This document shows positions 10,971 through 21,130 of a stretch of 64,000 nt of DNA, one piece after another. How positions within the stretch are numbered: position 1 is the stretch's first letter; each line of letters begins with the position of its first letter. Origin of the DNA: Platycnemis pennipes (taxonomy: Eukaryota > Arthropoda > Insecta > Odonata > Platycnemididae). The position numbers and the translations under genes were made by a program. The stretch spans positions 70,890,698 to 70,954,697 of the forward strand of contig OW121855.1 of NCBI GenBank assembly GCA_933228895.1, in the 5' to 3' direction. Below the pieces are notes generated by a model. The model had not been told where the DNA came from. It ran no database searches and saw only the letters and a list, made by a program, of their open reading frames with translations.

Positions 10971-11931
10971 TATATCCACCCTTTCACTCCCCCTCTTCCT
11001 CCCATCCTACCCTTAAAATCCCCTCCGCACTGGAAATTCTCCCGACTACACCTCACAAAACACCCCCTTCCCATCCTCGCTCCATCCCGTGGGATAGAAT
11101 TCATTAATAAAAAAGCGCGCCTTAATTGGGATCTGCTAATTCGCTTAAGCCGAGGAGGAGCTAGGTCCTGGGGAAAACGGTGGAAGGGAGGAAGGGAAGA
11201 GAAGGGTTGGAGAGGGGCGGGAGTCGATTGGGGAGGGGGAGAAGGCTGAGAAGAAATGGTTTGAAGGTGTGGGGGGCTAGGAGAACTGGAGGGGAAAGAG
11301 TTATTTTTTTCCAAAAAAGGTGAAGGAAGGAAAGGGATGAAGAGGTAGAGAGAGAGAGGAGGGGGAGAGGACGACAGAAATGCTGCAGATGAAAATGACG
11401 ACGACTTTGAGGGAGTAAAAAGGAGAAGGGAATGTAATGACTGCGAAACCCCTGGTAGGTACCCCTCCCCTCCCTCGGAAACGAGACGAGATCATCGGGG
11501 TGGAATGTCTCCTGACGTGGGGAGGAGGCGAATGGACAAAGGCAAAGGTTTTTTTTTTTCTTTTCCATTTTTTAAAATTTTTTTCCCTTGCCTAAAAATG
11601 GCGTCAAAGGGTTTGATTGTGAGTGCGCGCGCGTTTTTGTGCGGAAGGATGGATTTTAGTGGAATTTTTTTACTTTTTCTTTCGCCCACAAGAGTCACAG
11701 AAAAGAGGAAAGGAAAATTAAGGAGGAGGACATGTCAAAATTGTACAAAAGAGAGAGTGACAGAAAAAGTAAAGGGAAAGAAATATGTCGCAAGGATTAT
11801 GAATTACCGAGCTCAACCTTGGGTAAATCTTGGTATTAAACCTTCAGTGCTTTGTGCACTAATTAAATTTTTATTATGTATCGTTTTGTTCTTCGGTTGG
11901 AATTAGCCGCATCGGGGATCATTCTCCATAA

Positions 11932-12142
11932 CACTTGTCCAAAAGATCTGGTGCTTTCCCGGCGTATCTGCTGCATGACGGTTTCTCGGGTCCTTCACCG
12001 ATTCCCGACTCGGTCATCGTCTTCAGAGCTTCTGATTCAGAAGCCCTGAAGACGAAGACCGAGTCCGGAATCGAAAAGTCGGCGGGCATGGACGCAATAA
12101 CCCGGTGGAGGACCCGAGAAACCTTCACGCACTTGTCCAAAA
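11932..12142. mobile_element. Foldback element F2 with 13-bp target duplication and hammerhead-like cores
   Basis: The exact 13-bp direct repeat CACTTGTCCAAAA at 11,932-11,944 and 12,130-12,142 flanks a 185-bp palindrome-like insertion centred at about 12,037 (TTCTGATTCAGAA). The right arm reads CTGAAGA at about 12,046, a GA..CCG/CGG..TC helix and a GAAAA box at about 12,073; the left arm has the same in reverse. The left arm lacks about 35 nt present in the right arm. The arrangement resembles hammerhead motifs known from Penelope-like elements and small retrozymes. The flanking duplication supports insertion of the inverted dimer as one unit. Confidence 0.75.
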
Positions 12143-12191
12143 TTTAAGAATGAGCCACCACACGGCGTCATTCCTTGAAGCTCTGTTGGTA

Positions 12192-12320
12192 AGCAGACAA
12201 GGTGTATGCTCAATCGACGCCCTGAGGACGATGGCAGAGTTAGCCGTCGAAACGTTGGCATTAGCCGTTTCCCTGACACGGTGGAGAACCCGTGAAGACT
12301 TCACCAGCAAACAAGGTGTA
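12192..12320 (+). mobile_element. 99-bp insertion carrying a hammerhead-like ribozyme motif
   Basis: The sequence 12,207-12,305 lies between imperfect 15-bp direct repeats (12,192-12,206 and 12,306-12,320, 14/15 identical), consistent with a target duplication. Inside, CTGAGGA (12,222-12,228) matches the canonical CTGANGA box. A GATGGC/GCCGTC helix (12,230-12,235 / 12,243-12,248, one G-U pair) follows after one extra nucleotide, then GAAAC (12,249-12,253) and a stem with AAAC/GTTT plus GGC/GCC. These are hammerhead elements in the correct order. The extra C before stem II is non-canonical, so self-cleavage is not assured. Confidence 0.65.
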
Positions 12321-12589
12321 GCTTGTAACTAAAATGAATTGTGGATTGATGATTCATCAGATGGAACCAACTTAAGATTGTCAGTCGTAAAAAGAATAAC
12401 TTAGGAGGGAGTTCTGTTCGTATTTCACAGAATTTTTGGTGAAAAAAATAAGGTGGCGATAACGTTCAGCTAGTAATGGAACATCGACGTTAAAAGTACT
12501 TGAAATTGAGTTCAATCTCTAGATTTAGGGGGCCACGGAAAATAATGGTAGTGTATTCATTCCTACATCCCAACTTGTGCTCCTCAAAG

Positions 12590-12960
12590 AGAGAATTATT
12601 CTCTCCGACAGGAAATCAGATCTCAAATCAGAACATAATAAGAGGGAGAATAAAGAAAACTGCTTGACGATCGTGGATCGAGAAAAAAAGAGAAGACCGA
12701 AAAGGCGCATTGGGAGAAAACGGAAGGATCTTTCAATTTACGTCCCGTGGTCCCACTCATAAAGGAATGTCTTGTACCCCTTCCCAACATGTTCGTTCCT
12801 TTTGGGCAGCTTTCGGCAGGAGGAGTCGGGGAAGAGGATAAAAAAAGTGAAGGCGTAATTGCGTTACGTGCCCGGTCTCGCGTGACGCGAGCATCGTGAC
12901 GTCGCGCCGGCATTATTTTCGATTTTTTTTCCCGCGCCTCTCAAGTACACGGCGAAGATT
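12590..12960. promoter_or_regulatory. CpG-rich segment with CRE-like site and palindrome
   Basis: CpG density rises at 12,850-12,930. A CTCGCG/CGCGAG palindrome occupies 12,877-12,891 and a CRE-like TGACGTCG occupies 12,897-12,904. Such sites occur in animal promoters, but no transcript start or exon can be identified next to them. Confidence 0.3.
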
Positions 12961-13082
12961 AATTAATTGGATTTCTTCCCAGTTAAGAAGGAAGTGGCGT
13001 GGAAAAAGAAGGGTGATAAGTTGTTCGCTCAGGAGAAGACTTTGAAAGGAATAATTAAGCAAAAACGTCTTTAATTTAAAGA

Positions 13083-13204
13083 ACAAACATATCGATTTTT
13101 CTTGATTTGAAAGGAGTAGTACAGCTCAAATAGCAAGATATTTTTTTATCCAATGGTGGAATAGAATAAACATACTGATTTTTTTAGTTTGAAAGGGGTA
13201 GTAC
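13083..13204 (+). repeat. Imperfect 40-bp direct repeat
   Basis: Two related blocks at 13,083-13,122 and 13,165-13,204 share 'ATAAACATA.TGATTTTT' and 'TTTGAAAGGGGTAGTAC'-like ends at roughly 80% identity. They are separated by about 40 nt of AT-rich sequence. The function is unknown. Confidence 0.6.
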
Positions 13205-13482
13205 TTTTTGATTAGCTTTGTTGTATATTTTCGCCAAAGATCCAATATCGGCGCTCAAGTCATCAGATTGTTAGATGATAATTCCATAATTACCTGACTT
13301 GAAGTATAGTTTAGTTATATTTTAACATTTGATCGCATTCCATCAATCCCAAGAGTAACTCCATTGCATCATCACCAGTGAGTAAAACGAAAAATAAAGT
13401 TTTCCTTTGCCGCAGTATAAATAAATATGGATTTTTATATTCGCATTCCTACGGAATCTGAAGACAAAATAGCACAAGAGGA

Positions 13483-13790
13483 TGGGGTCAGTGTGGTGGT
13501 TAAAATACTAGATTCTCATCTTGAGAGCTCCAGTTCAAATCCTGGCAGTGGCAGAAATTTTTCTATGGTATACCAATCTTCTGTCATGTGTCACGTGAAG
13601 AGTATTTCAAGTTCAGTACTCCATCTGTCGGAATGGACGTCAAACCGTTAACCTTTGGCGCTTTTTGTAATGAATTGACTTATGCCTACGCCGGGTTTTT
13701 CTCTTCCCTTCCTACGTTCCCTAAAAAATGCCTACCTACACGCAATCCCCCATCTATCCTTAATTGTTCAAAGTACTTACTACTCGGACA
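13483..13790 (+). repeat. SINE-A copy
   Basis: A tRNA-like head with B-box AGTTCAAATCC (about 13,532) is followed by the body landmarks 'GTATTTCAAGTTCAGTACTC', 'GTCGGAATGGACGTCAAACC' and 'CTACGCCGGGTTTTTCTC'. It ends near a GGACATC block. Degenerate but nearly full length. Confidence 0.75.
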
Positions 13791-14089
13791 TCTCCTCCAA
13801 TTAACTACTACAACCACTGAAAACTAACACAAATACTTTTGATAATTCCACTATGGCATTTTATGAATTGCAAAGCGTACTTGGAGCTGGATCAAAGTAT
13901 GAATATTTTTCCATAAGCATTTCCTTACAGTGATGTTCGTGAATCATCGTTTGTATGGAGAATGAACACCTGTCCTCCGGCCGATTTCAATGGAGAGCCT
14001 GACCCACTTGAGAACTTTAAATATTTTAATTCACAACCACGTCAACCGTGAAGGGGAAGATTATTGTTACCCAAAAGAGGATTAATCAA

Positions 14090-15020
14090 AGTTTTGCGCC
14101 GCTCGGCGACAGGCATTTTAAATACGTCACACGGAGGGGGTCATATCCGAGCATTGTCCGGATTTAAAAGCTCCCTCTCTACCCTACCGGGCAAAATAGT
14201 TCACGCCCAGCCCGTTCGGGGGCGTGAACGTCATGCAGCCTCAATACTTTGCCCCTTTGGACTTCCCATCTCCGAACCCTCCTTTTTCAACGTAAACCCC
14301 TTTTAATCTCCTTCCTACGCCCTCCTTGTTCGCCGAACTGGGGGGGTTCCAGACCGCTTGTCCGCAAAACCCCGCTCGCTCCTCCACCCCTTAAACCCTC
14401 GGTACCACATCTCGCCTTGCCCAGCTTGACGGGTTAGTTAGCGGGGCACTGAACAACACGGCATCCGAGTCCATCGATAGAACATTATCCCGCCCGGTGC
14501 AATAGGATTTTGGCGAGGGGGAGAGGTAATAGTGCATCTGCCACCTGCTTTCCGGTGCTTGTAGTGATGGGGGAGAAGGCGACAGGGTACACCAGAGGAG
14601 GCGATAACGGTGTGGAACCGGTTGGCCAGGCCAGAGGGAGCGAAGGGAGACTTTTGTTCCGCTGGTCGACAATTGGAACGGGAGAAACTCCTCGCATAGA
14701 TCTCCCTCCTGTCTCCTCCCTCCTTATGCCAAGTGAAAATCACACAATGAACCCTTGTAAAGGGGATCGGCAGAAAGCTACATGGTTCGGTGCTCGGTGA
14801 CCCACATTTATTTGCTTTCCGGCTATGGGTGGCTCTGATCCATGAGGAAGATGTCCGTGAGTAGAATCTCTACGGCTCGAAATCGTGGGTGACTAGGTTG
14901 GCAATCACTAATCTGTCCCAAGCGATATCCTCAGCTACTACGCGATTTTCTCCCTCAGGCACACGGTTCACGATCACGTTTCCCGTGACTCGCTCTGCGA
15001 CGAGATGAGAGAGATTTTAA
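14090..15020. other. GC-rich island
   Basis: CpG-bearing, mixed-strand GC-rich DNA. Frames at 14,391-14,800 overlap on both strands in four phases and show no domain, so none is called a gene. A 10-bp hairpin lies at 14,199-14,229. Confidence 0.4.
14199..14229. repeat. GC-rich hairpin
   Basis: GTTCACGCCC (14,199-14,208) pairs perfectly with GGGCGTGAAC (14,220-14,229) across an 11-nt loop. It could be a protein-binding palindrome or an RNA hairpin. Confidence 0.7.
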
Positions 15021-16235
15021 GCAAGGCGAACGTTGGTAACGTTTTTGTTACATTCAGCAAAGAAAACCAGTATATGAATGAAAAATAAGTGAGTGCTTGC
15101 TTCGCGAAGATACCTGACTACATTTATGAATCGTGCTAAAATAAAGTACGCATGCCAAAATCTCCTTCAGTTTTATATAAGCTTTTAAATATAGTATCAT
15201 TAATCGATTCAACGCTTTTCTAAAGATTACCTACTTAGTTTCCCTTGGTATTCAAAAATGTAAATTTTTTCCCAAGCTTCATAAAGCGCTATTGCTCGTA
15301 AGTAATATTCATCAACAAATAGGGCTTCTAAGAACTCTAATCCATCCATAAAATCGCCAAGGACACTCCAAGGCTTAAATTAAATGTTATAATAAACTAT
15401 CTATACATCAACTGAGACAAAGAGCAAAGTCAACACGAGTATAAAACCGTGGAGTCCGAAAATTGATTGAAGGATTACCATTAAAACCAATACACTATTT
15501 TATTAAAAGCCCATGCAACTATGACAACAACTACGCGCACTAACGAAAAACACGACTGCCTCATTTTATAATCACTACATAAGGGGAAAATTACCTGCTT
15601 GACAATTATCAGAAATATAAGAACACAAAAATAATTTTTGTGATAACTCGAATAACTACCCATAATAAAAGGATATGAAATAAATATAGGAGTAATATAA
15701 TCAAAATATAATTTAATTGTGGCATCGCGATTTAATTCAATGTCGAAGGTATATCATGGCTTCGTATCTTATCTAACTGGCCATAAGTCCTAAGAAAGAT
15801 CTTCACTCAATTATTTTCTCAGATTAACCGATAATATTAAAATATTTCATGTATTCGATATCTCTCAATACGTACTCAAAAGTACTCTCCATTCTTAGTC
15901 ACTTGGTGTATTCCTTTGATATTCATCATGCTCCTATTATACTAAGCTATATCTTTTTTTCTATGGCTGTTATTGTCTATTTTTGACCACCCACTCTTTG
16001 GACACACGTTCTAAAAATGTTCTCAATCATTTAACATAATATGAACTTAAGACATGTGAGATCTTAAAAGAAATGGTAGGCTCTGCGCAAATTTTACCTT
16101 TTTTCTTCCATGACTAAATTATTCTTAATTTACTGTGGCGATGAGGTGAGCTGCTAACACTTTTTCAATGATCCGCTGGAAGTGTAACTGATCAAAATTC
16201 CTCAAAAGGTATATGAAAAAACAAACCAGCTCTTA
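15020..16235. other. AT-rich intergenic stretch
   Basis: Nothing recognisable was seen in this stretch on either strand. Confidence 0.35.
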
Positions 16236-16450
16236 GAATAACCGAAGGGACTATTTTTCAGATGAAAAAGACTTCAAAGACTTGAGGGACAAGTAAACGG
16301 GAAGAATGGCAAAGCAAGATTTTGCATGATATGTGTAAAGCAAATAGTGAAGGGTATAAAGAAAATACTTGTGGTATTGGAAACTGGTTAGCCGGTAGGA
16401 GAATGGAGCCGAGAGCTGCATCATATCAACCTAAAGCCTGAATCATACGA
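16235..16450 (+). pseudogene. RTE 3'-end fragment
   Basis: DNA of the plus strand aligns by eye with the last 200 bp of the RTE copies: 'ACAAGTAAACGGGAAGAATGG', 'TGTGTAAAGCAAATAGTGAAGG' and 'GAGAGCTGCATCATATCAACC' correspond to the GKNGKGRPR, EQVVKDVKE and EWRAASNQS positions. Frames are broken throughout. Confidence 0.65.
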
Positions 16451-16984
16451 TCGTTAACGGCGGAAAGATTAAGGGACTGAGGCAGTGATAACTAAAATGA
16501 TAGCTGTAAAATGGAGATGTAAGTTGATCATGTGTCAAATGACAGTGACTGCTTTTCCTTTTTTATAATTTGAGCACATCCTTTTCTCCGCCCCTGAAGA
16601 CGTACATGAATCGGATATGCAACCATTCAGAGAGCACGGCAGCAAATGGGAAATGTTGCGCCACACGTGGCTAGTAATCGAATGTCCGTTGTAAACATCA
16701 CGGAACCGTAAGAATGTACATCAGTCATATTATTGACTCTAAAAGGGCCAAAGAAAAGTTCGGATTGAGTGGTAAAATTGGCCCGTGCCTGAGATATAAT
16801 TTTTTATGCCTCTAAAAGTTATAGCGTAAATGATCTCTGAACAAATACCTACTTGAGAAATACTCGTGAAAAACTGATTTTTGGATTTATGACTAGCAAT
16901 TATAATGAAGCAAGCTTTTAAATAAGGAGTTTGGTAGGATACAGTACTACTAAAAAAAAAAAGTAGTCTGCCATTTTTTAGCAT

Positions 16985-17295
16985 TGAATATTCCATCCCA
17001 GCAATGGTAGTGTATTTCTAGTGGAATACCGATCCCAACTTGCGGAAACCGACCTCGACTGTGGGGAGACCACAGTCCAAGTTCAGTACTCCATTCCTCG
17101 CGTGGAGCGTTAAACCTATGATCCTTATGTTCCTCGCATTAATAATAGTCTAATGGTAACACCGGGTTTCACTCCACCCTTTCTTTATCCTCAAAAAATA
17201 TCCTACCTCTACCAAACTAGCTGCATACTCTTAATTTCACAGTCATTTAGCATTCAAGCTGCTTCTAGGTTGTTCTTTGAGGGTGACGTCCGACA
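16985..17295 (+). repeat. SINE-A copy, diverged
   Basis: Landmarks of the family are visible: 'AGTCCAAGTTCAGTACTCC' at 17,073, 'GTAACACCGGGTTTCACTCC' at 17,156 and the 'GGGTGACGTCCGACATCTGAGG' tail at 17,280. The head is altered. It abuts an inverted SINE-A tail. Confidence 0.65.
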
Positions 17296-17435
17296 TCTGA
17301 GGTCATTTGCGTTGTTAAGGATAGGCGAGTAATTGGATGAGTCAAGACATTTTTAGGAAAGGTAGAAATAATGGAAAATTAACTAGGCATCAGCCGTTTC
17401 TTAATACAAGGCGCCAAAAGGTTTGGTGTCCGGTT
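17285..17435 (-). repeat. SINE-A 3' part, inverted
   Basis: Reverse-strand SINE-A sequence runs from the 'CTGAGGTCATTTGCG' tail through 'GGATAGGCGAGTAATTGG' to 'CAAGGCGCCAAAAGG'. These match the minus-strand copy at 49,262. The 5' half is replaced by a CR1 3' end. Confidence 0.6.
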
Positions 17436-17437
17436 GG

Positions 17438-17525
17438 TGTACATCTACATCTACACGATACCCTGCAAGCCACCGCGAGGGTGTGTGGCAGGGGGTGAAG
17501 ATCACCAAGCATGCACGTCGACGAG
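17438..17525 (-). mobile_element. CR1/Jockey-type LINE 3' terminus (solo fragment)
   Basis: The block starts with (CATCTA)n-like repeats and continues 'GATACCCTGCAAGCCACC' and 'GTGTGTGGCAGGGGGTGAA'. It is the reverse complement of the 3' end of the LINE copy at 46,283-46,876. A 5'-truncated insertion of only the terminal 80 bp is inferred. Confidence 0.7.
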
Positions 17526-17855
17526 AGTGTAGTAGTTAGGAGTACTCCTTCCACCCTGAGGGCCCGGGTTAGAATACCGGGAGTGGAATATATGTTTCAT
17601 TTAACCGATCCCTAGTCACCATGGGTGTTTTCAAGTCTGTTTCCGCACTAACAAGCGTTTCAGACCGGGAGGAAAGGTATAGGGATAGGAATGGAAGGGA
17701 GCGATCCGATCCCATGTCGAGGGCTGCGTGGAGAGCATTTCAAGTTCATTTCTCCGTCCGTCGGATGGGACTTTGACCAGTAGCACCCTTGGTGCCTTTC
17801 ATTAAGAGAAGGCTAATGCTGACGACGGGTTTCTCACTAACCTTCCTCCTCCTCT
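17526..17855 (+). repeat. SINE-A copy, nearly complete
   Basis: The head has the GGGCCCGGGTTAGAATACC B-box region. The body includes 'AGCATTTCAAGTTCATTTC', 'GTCCGTCGGATGGGAC', 'GGTGCCTTTCATTAAGAG' and 'GCTGACGACGGGTTTCTC'. It shares these landmarks with the minus-strand copy at 49,262. Confidence 0.8.
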
Positions 17856-17918
17856 CCATTTGAAGAACCACGAAAATCAAGAAGAAACCGATATTCTACT
17901 GAGCAACCTCTACTACTG

Positions 17919-18100
17919 AAAATTTCCGAAGACAGGAATATCAGAATGCCATCTACTGGGAGTAGAAAAAGGGCCCTCGGCAGCTTAACACCTTTTCTAC
18001 TCACAGTAGATGGCTGCCTAAGCCAGCCGAAAAACGATCTCGGAGACAATATTTCTCTACTTTAATTGACATTCTGATATTCCTGTCTTCGGATATTTTT
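17919..18100. mobile_element. Foldback element F4 with nested inverted repeats
   Basis: Outer arms 17,919-17,948 and 18,070-18,100 are inverted (CCGAAGACAGGAATATCAG core), and inner arms 17,949-17,970 and 17,992-18,013 are inverted (CCATCTACTG..AGTAG core). A 56-nt stretch (18,014-18,069) interrupts the right side only. The whole therefore looks like a palindrome of about 125 bp into which 56 nt were inserted, or from whose left arm they were lost. No hammerhead core is convincing here. Confidence 0.7.
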
Positions 18101-18137
18101 ACTTAAGCAAATTAGTAGCTCAACTTAATTCATCTAA

Positions 18138-18218
18138 CCTCTACTACTGCAGGGATTCGAATTATGACCCTCTGGATGGAAACCCAGTACTTTAGCCATC
18201 ACAGCAACGCGATTCCCA
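18138..18218 (-). repeat. SINE-A head fragment
   Basis: Reverse-strand tRNA-like head: 'CTGCAGGGATTCGAATTATG', 'GGAAACCCAGTACT' and 'CAACGCGATTCCC' match the minus-strand head at 49,505-49,575. Confidence 0.6.
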
Positions 18219-18429
18219 ATTTTTCGATTCATTCAACAAAAAGGACATACAGCATGCAATCTTGTAGAAATAGATGACAAAAGAAAGAAGAGGGGAGTAC
18301 GTACGCAAACTTTTTAAAACCTGCGTACTACACCTTACGAGACGCTCAAATTTTGACAGTGCGGAGCAACTCAATACGTGGGGTAGAAGCGTTTTGTATG
18401 AAGAAGGCCAAGAGCAGTGCACACAATAG

Positions 18430-19030
18430 AACTAAGGGAAAACCTCTCGTCTCAAAAACGCTAAAACCTTAAGGAAAATATGACGCGCACAAAAACCAGG
18501 CTGAAGGATGGGGCATGAGAGATATGTCCATTGACCAATTGTAGAAGATAGAACGAGAGAAGGGGAGGGAATAAATGACGAGTGGTGGGGGGAGGGAGGA
18601 GGGGAAGGAGGATTGCCTGGGAGGCGAAGAATCAACAAAAAGTGCGGAGGAATATAAAGAAAATAAACAGAGGAGGGTGTTGACGCAGCTGATTAACAGT
18701 CTCCCCTCACTGAGAGCTAACATGGGGCTCAGGAAAGGGGGGGGGGGATGGAGATGGCGAGCGAGGGGTTTGGACCAGGGGTGGGTGGCAGTGGATCGCA
18801 AGGGGGAGGGACCGAAGGCGGCAAGGAGGAAGGGTGAGGAGAGCGAAAGAAGACAGAGATGAAAGGGGAGAATGAGGAATCGTGGGAGGATGGGTGGAAT
18901 AGATGGTTGGGATGTTTGGACGTCTTTTACTTCGTGGAGAAACACTCGGTGGGTGTCCTGGCCGCGGTATCCAGGTCGGTAATGAGCCGCCCTCACAACA
19001 CAAATGTCGATTCTCGTATCGTTCACGGGT
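18430..19030. other. Purine-rich GC island
   Basis: The plus strand is G/A-rich from 18,540 to 18,900, including an 11-G run at about 18,738, giving a 185-codon Pro/Ser/Leu-rich frame on the minus strand. No domain is recognised, so the frame is attributed to composition. Confidence 0.4.
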
Positions 19031-19069
19031 GCTGTGTGCGTCTTACATTAGAATTTAGCTTAGGATTTA

Positions 19070-19555
19070 GAACATTTGTCGGCAAACAAGGGCTCGCGAG
19101 CCATATGTGGCTCTGAAGTAAAGTTGAAAAAAATATCAAGTGAATATAAAATTAAAATTAAATAAAGTAACAATGAAAGTGAAACTTATCTGCAAAATCA
19201 TAGTCACATTTACAAAATCATATATTGACAGTGATAAATGGAGAAATTATAGTTCTAGTTCTATAGAAACTATAGTTCCATTTACTGATTCCAGCTAGTA
19301 ACAGTCTTAAATTAAAAATAGTTAGCTCAACATTAAACATACAAGCTCAAGAAACAAGAACTCATTGCTCACACAGGCGTTGATACCAGTAAGAGCATAT
19401 TTTGGTACCAAATATACTTCATCATTCAGTTTTACTTGTATTAATTTGTGTAATTAGTATAACCTTACTTGCTTGAACAGATTGATGGCTTTTTAATAAT
19501 TTTGAAAATACTGTGAGGGACCCTTCCGTCTCAAAAGTTTGCTAAACACTAGGTT
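19070..19555. mobile_element. hAT-like DNA transposon remnant
   Basis: The left end has 'CGGCAAACAAGGGC' followed by 'GCGAGCCATATGTGGCTCT', a hallmark of hAT termini in animal genomes. The right end at 19,520-19,550, read in reverse, is 'TAGTGTTTAGCAAACTTTTG'. The ends are inverted with respect to each other. The interior is AT-rich and non-coding, so this would be non-autonomous. No clean 8-bp target duplication was found. Confidence 0.5.
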
Positions 19556-19787
19556 AGCCGGTGCGATTTAGCCTTTGCACTTGGACCTTAACATTAAAAC
19601 CTAATTCCTCTTCTACTTGTCTGGTGTCCGGGATAGTACCACATTTAATTGGAACGCTAGAGGGATACATATCTACATGATACCTTGGATAAAATTGTTC
19701 TAGTGAGTTTTTATTTACAACAGAGGTAAATGGAACTTTAAGAAGAGGGCAAACGAGTGGTAGATGATGAAAAGCATTTAGAGGCAT
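19554..19787 (-). other. Unrecognised 77-codon frame
   Basis: An open frame with fairly balanced composition ('VPFTSVVNKNSLEQFYPRY', 'IPDTRQVEEELGFNVKVQV') looks more protein-like than its surroundings. I do not recognise the family. No splice sites or second supporting exon were identified. It lies between a hAT-like remnant and a CR1 3' end, so a mobile-element origin is plausible. Confidence 0.2.
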
Positions 19788-19799
19788 ACCACAAAAGTG

Positions 19800-19885
19800 G
19801 GCATCGGGATTGCGAACCTACACAGTTCCTTGGAAGCCACCTATATGTGTGTGGCAGGGGGTGAACCAACTTTGAATAGAAGCAA
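19800..19885 (-). mobile_element. CR1/Jockey-type LINE 3' terminus
   Basis: 'TTGGAAGCCACCTATATGTG' followed by 'TGTGGCAGGGGGTGAACC' matches the 3' terminus seen in reverse at 46,815-46,876. Divergence from the 17,438 copy indicates an older insertion. Confidence 0.6.
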
Positions 19886-19889
19886 TGCC

Positions 19890-20950
19890 AAGATCACCAC
19901 ATATAAAAATCCCAAATTTAAAATGAAATAATTGAAACTTTTGGAGGCTGAAAATTCAATATTTTGTCAATTTTTAGATTTAAAAATGCCAAAGTATGAA
20001 TGAATTCGGTATTTTATCTTTCATTGCTTGTGTAAAAATGTAATTAAATATATCCCATCGACAGTGCATCTATCTAATTTAGATTTAATTGTTAACTAAT
20101 TAACCATTTGCTTACTATATTTCGACATTTATCGCCCAAAATTGACTAAAATGATTTGTCACCATTCAACGATAGCAAGTCGAACCGAAAATACAGTAAC
20201 TCATATATCATTGAAGTTCTACACATTAATCTTTATGCACTTCTGACATCCTGTGTGCGTAGATGCCGGATCTTATCACCTGCAGATCAAACAAATGAAG
20301 GCAGAGTACGTAAGGAGTTGAATAAGGAAAGAATATGGTATTTTATTTGGAGGAGTATTGAAAAAGAGACACTTCCGAGCAGAATAAGGAGAGGAAAGGC
20401 TTTATTGCAATGAGAAAAAAGCGAGACCTCTGCCTTGATTGCATCACGGGCCCAATTCAATGAGCCTGGTAGTAAAAACGTGACCTTAGTGGGAGCGAAG
20501 GAATACAGACATCGATCTGAGCGCATTTCCAGATTTTCCTCTTACAAACCACTGGCATCACGTGCAATTTAATTTGTTATTCACGTAGCGACGTAAGAGT
20601 AATAACGTGAGGCCAAAATCATCTGCAGTACATTCATCCCATGAATGAAAAGATAGACGATGCTACGATAGAGTATGAAGAAATCGATCTTGAAATATGT
20701 AATTTCCAGAATATCTTTAGGAAGTAGAGCGGAAAAAGTGGAAGGAAAATGGGCGTTATTTACAGAATGTGGATGGGAGAAAATAAAAAGTAAAATATAA
20801 GGATGAAATATAGTAGTAGGATGATAAAGATATTTATAAAAGGGGTGAATAATTGGTAAGCCCAAAGGAAAATGGAAAATACTTGAGAAAAAACACGGCA
20901 TGAGTCTCGGTGGAGAAGATTGGACAGCAAAAAAGCCAAAACAACTTTGT
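19890..20950. other. AT-rich intergenic stretch
   Basis: No gene, repeat family or structure recognised; the short frames carry no motif. Confidence 0.3.
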
Positions 20951-21130
20951 TTCGGACGTGTTCTTGCTGGGACTAGCTTAGCAACATAAAATCCATGCCA
21001 ATAAGGAATCGAACCCTCGACTCTTGGTTACGCAGACCGGCGGTGTGTCAATAGCCTGACTTATTAGGTTGACAAAAAAGAATCCAATGCAGCCATGTTC
21101 CGAGCTAACTTTGCTGGGAATGATTTAACA
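20950..21130 (-). repeat. tRNA-headed repeat (SINE-C type), copy 1
   Basis: The minus strand has a tRNA-like segment with complement of the B-box (GGAATCGAACCCTCGAC at 21,005) and an anticodon-arm-like stretch. A body with 'CCAATGCAGCCATGTTCCG' follows, related to 'CCAATCCAGCACTGTTTCCG' at 21,640. Two related copies suggest a SINE family. Confidence 0.45.

Larger units (their letters stand above)
9990..11790. other. Strand-switching G-rich/C-rich island
   Basis: The plus strand is C-rich at 10,020-10,110, G-rich at 10,240-10,880, C-rich at 10,920-11,090 and G-rich again at 11,150-11,480. This creates long overlapping frames of Pro/Ser/Phe or Gly/Arg composition on both strands. None contains a recognised domain, so they are treated as compositional. 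A T-rich run lies at about 11,549-11,585. Confidence 0.45.

Noticed and set aside
17919..18100. Hammerhead motif in foldback F4
   Set aside because: A CCGAAGACAGG box exists, but no stem II followed by GAAA at the right spacing could be found.
18469..19026. 185-codon minus-strand frame
   Set aside because: The complement is a G/A-rich low-complexity strand; the residues follow from composition and no family is recognisable.
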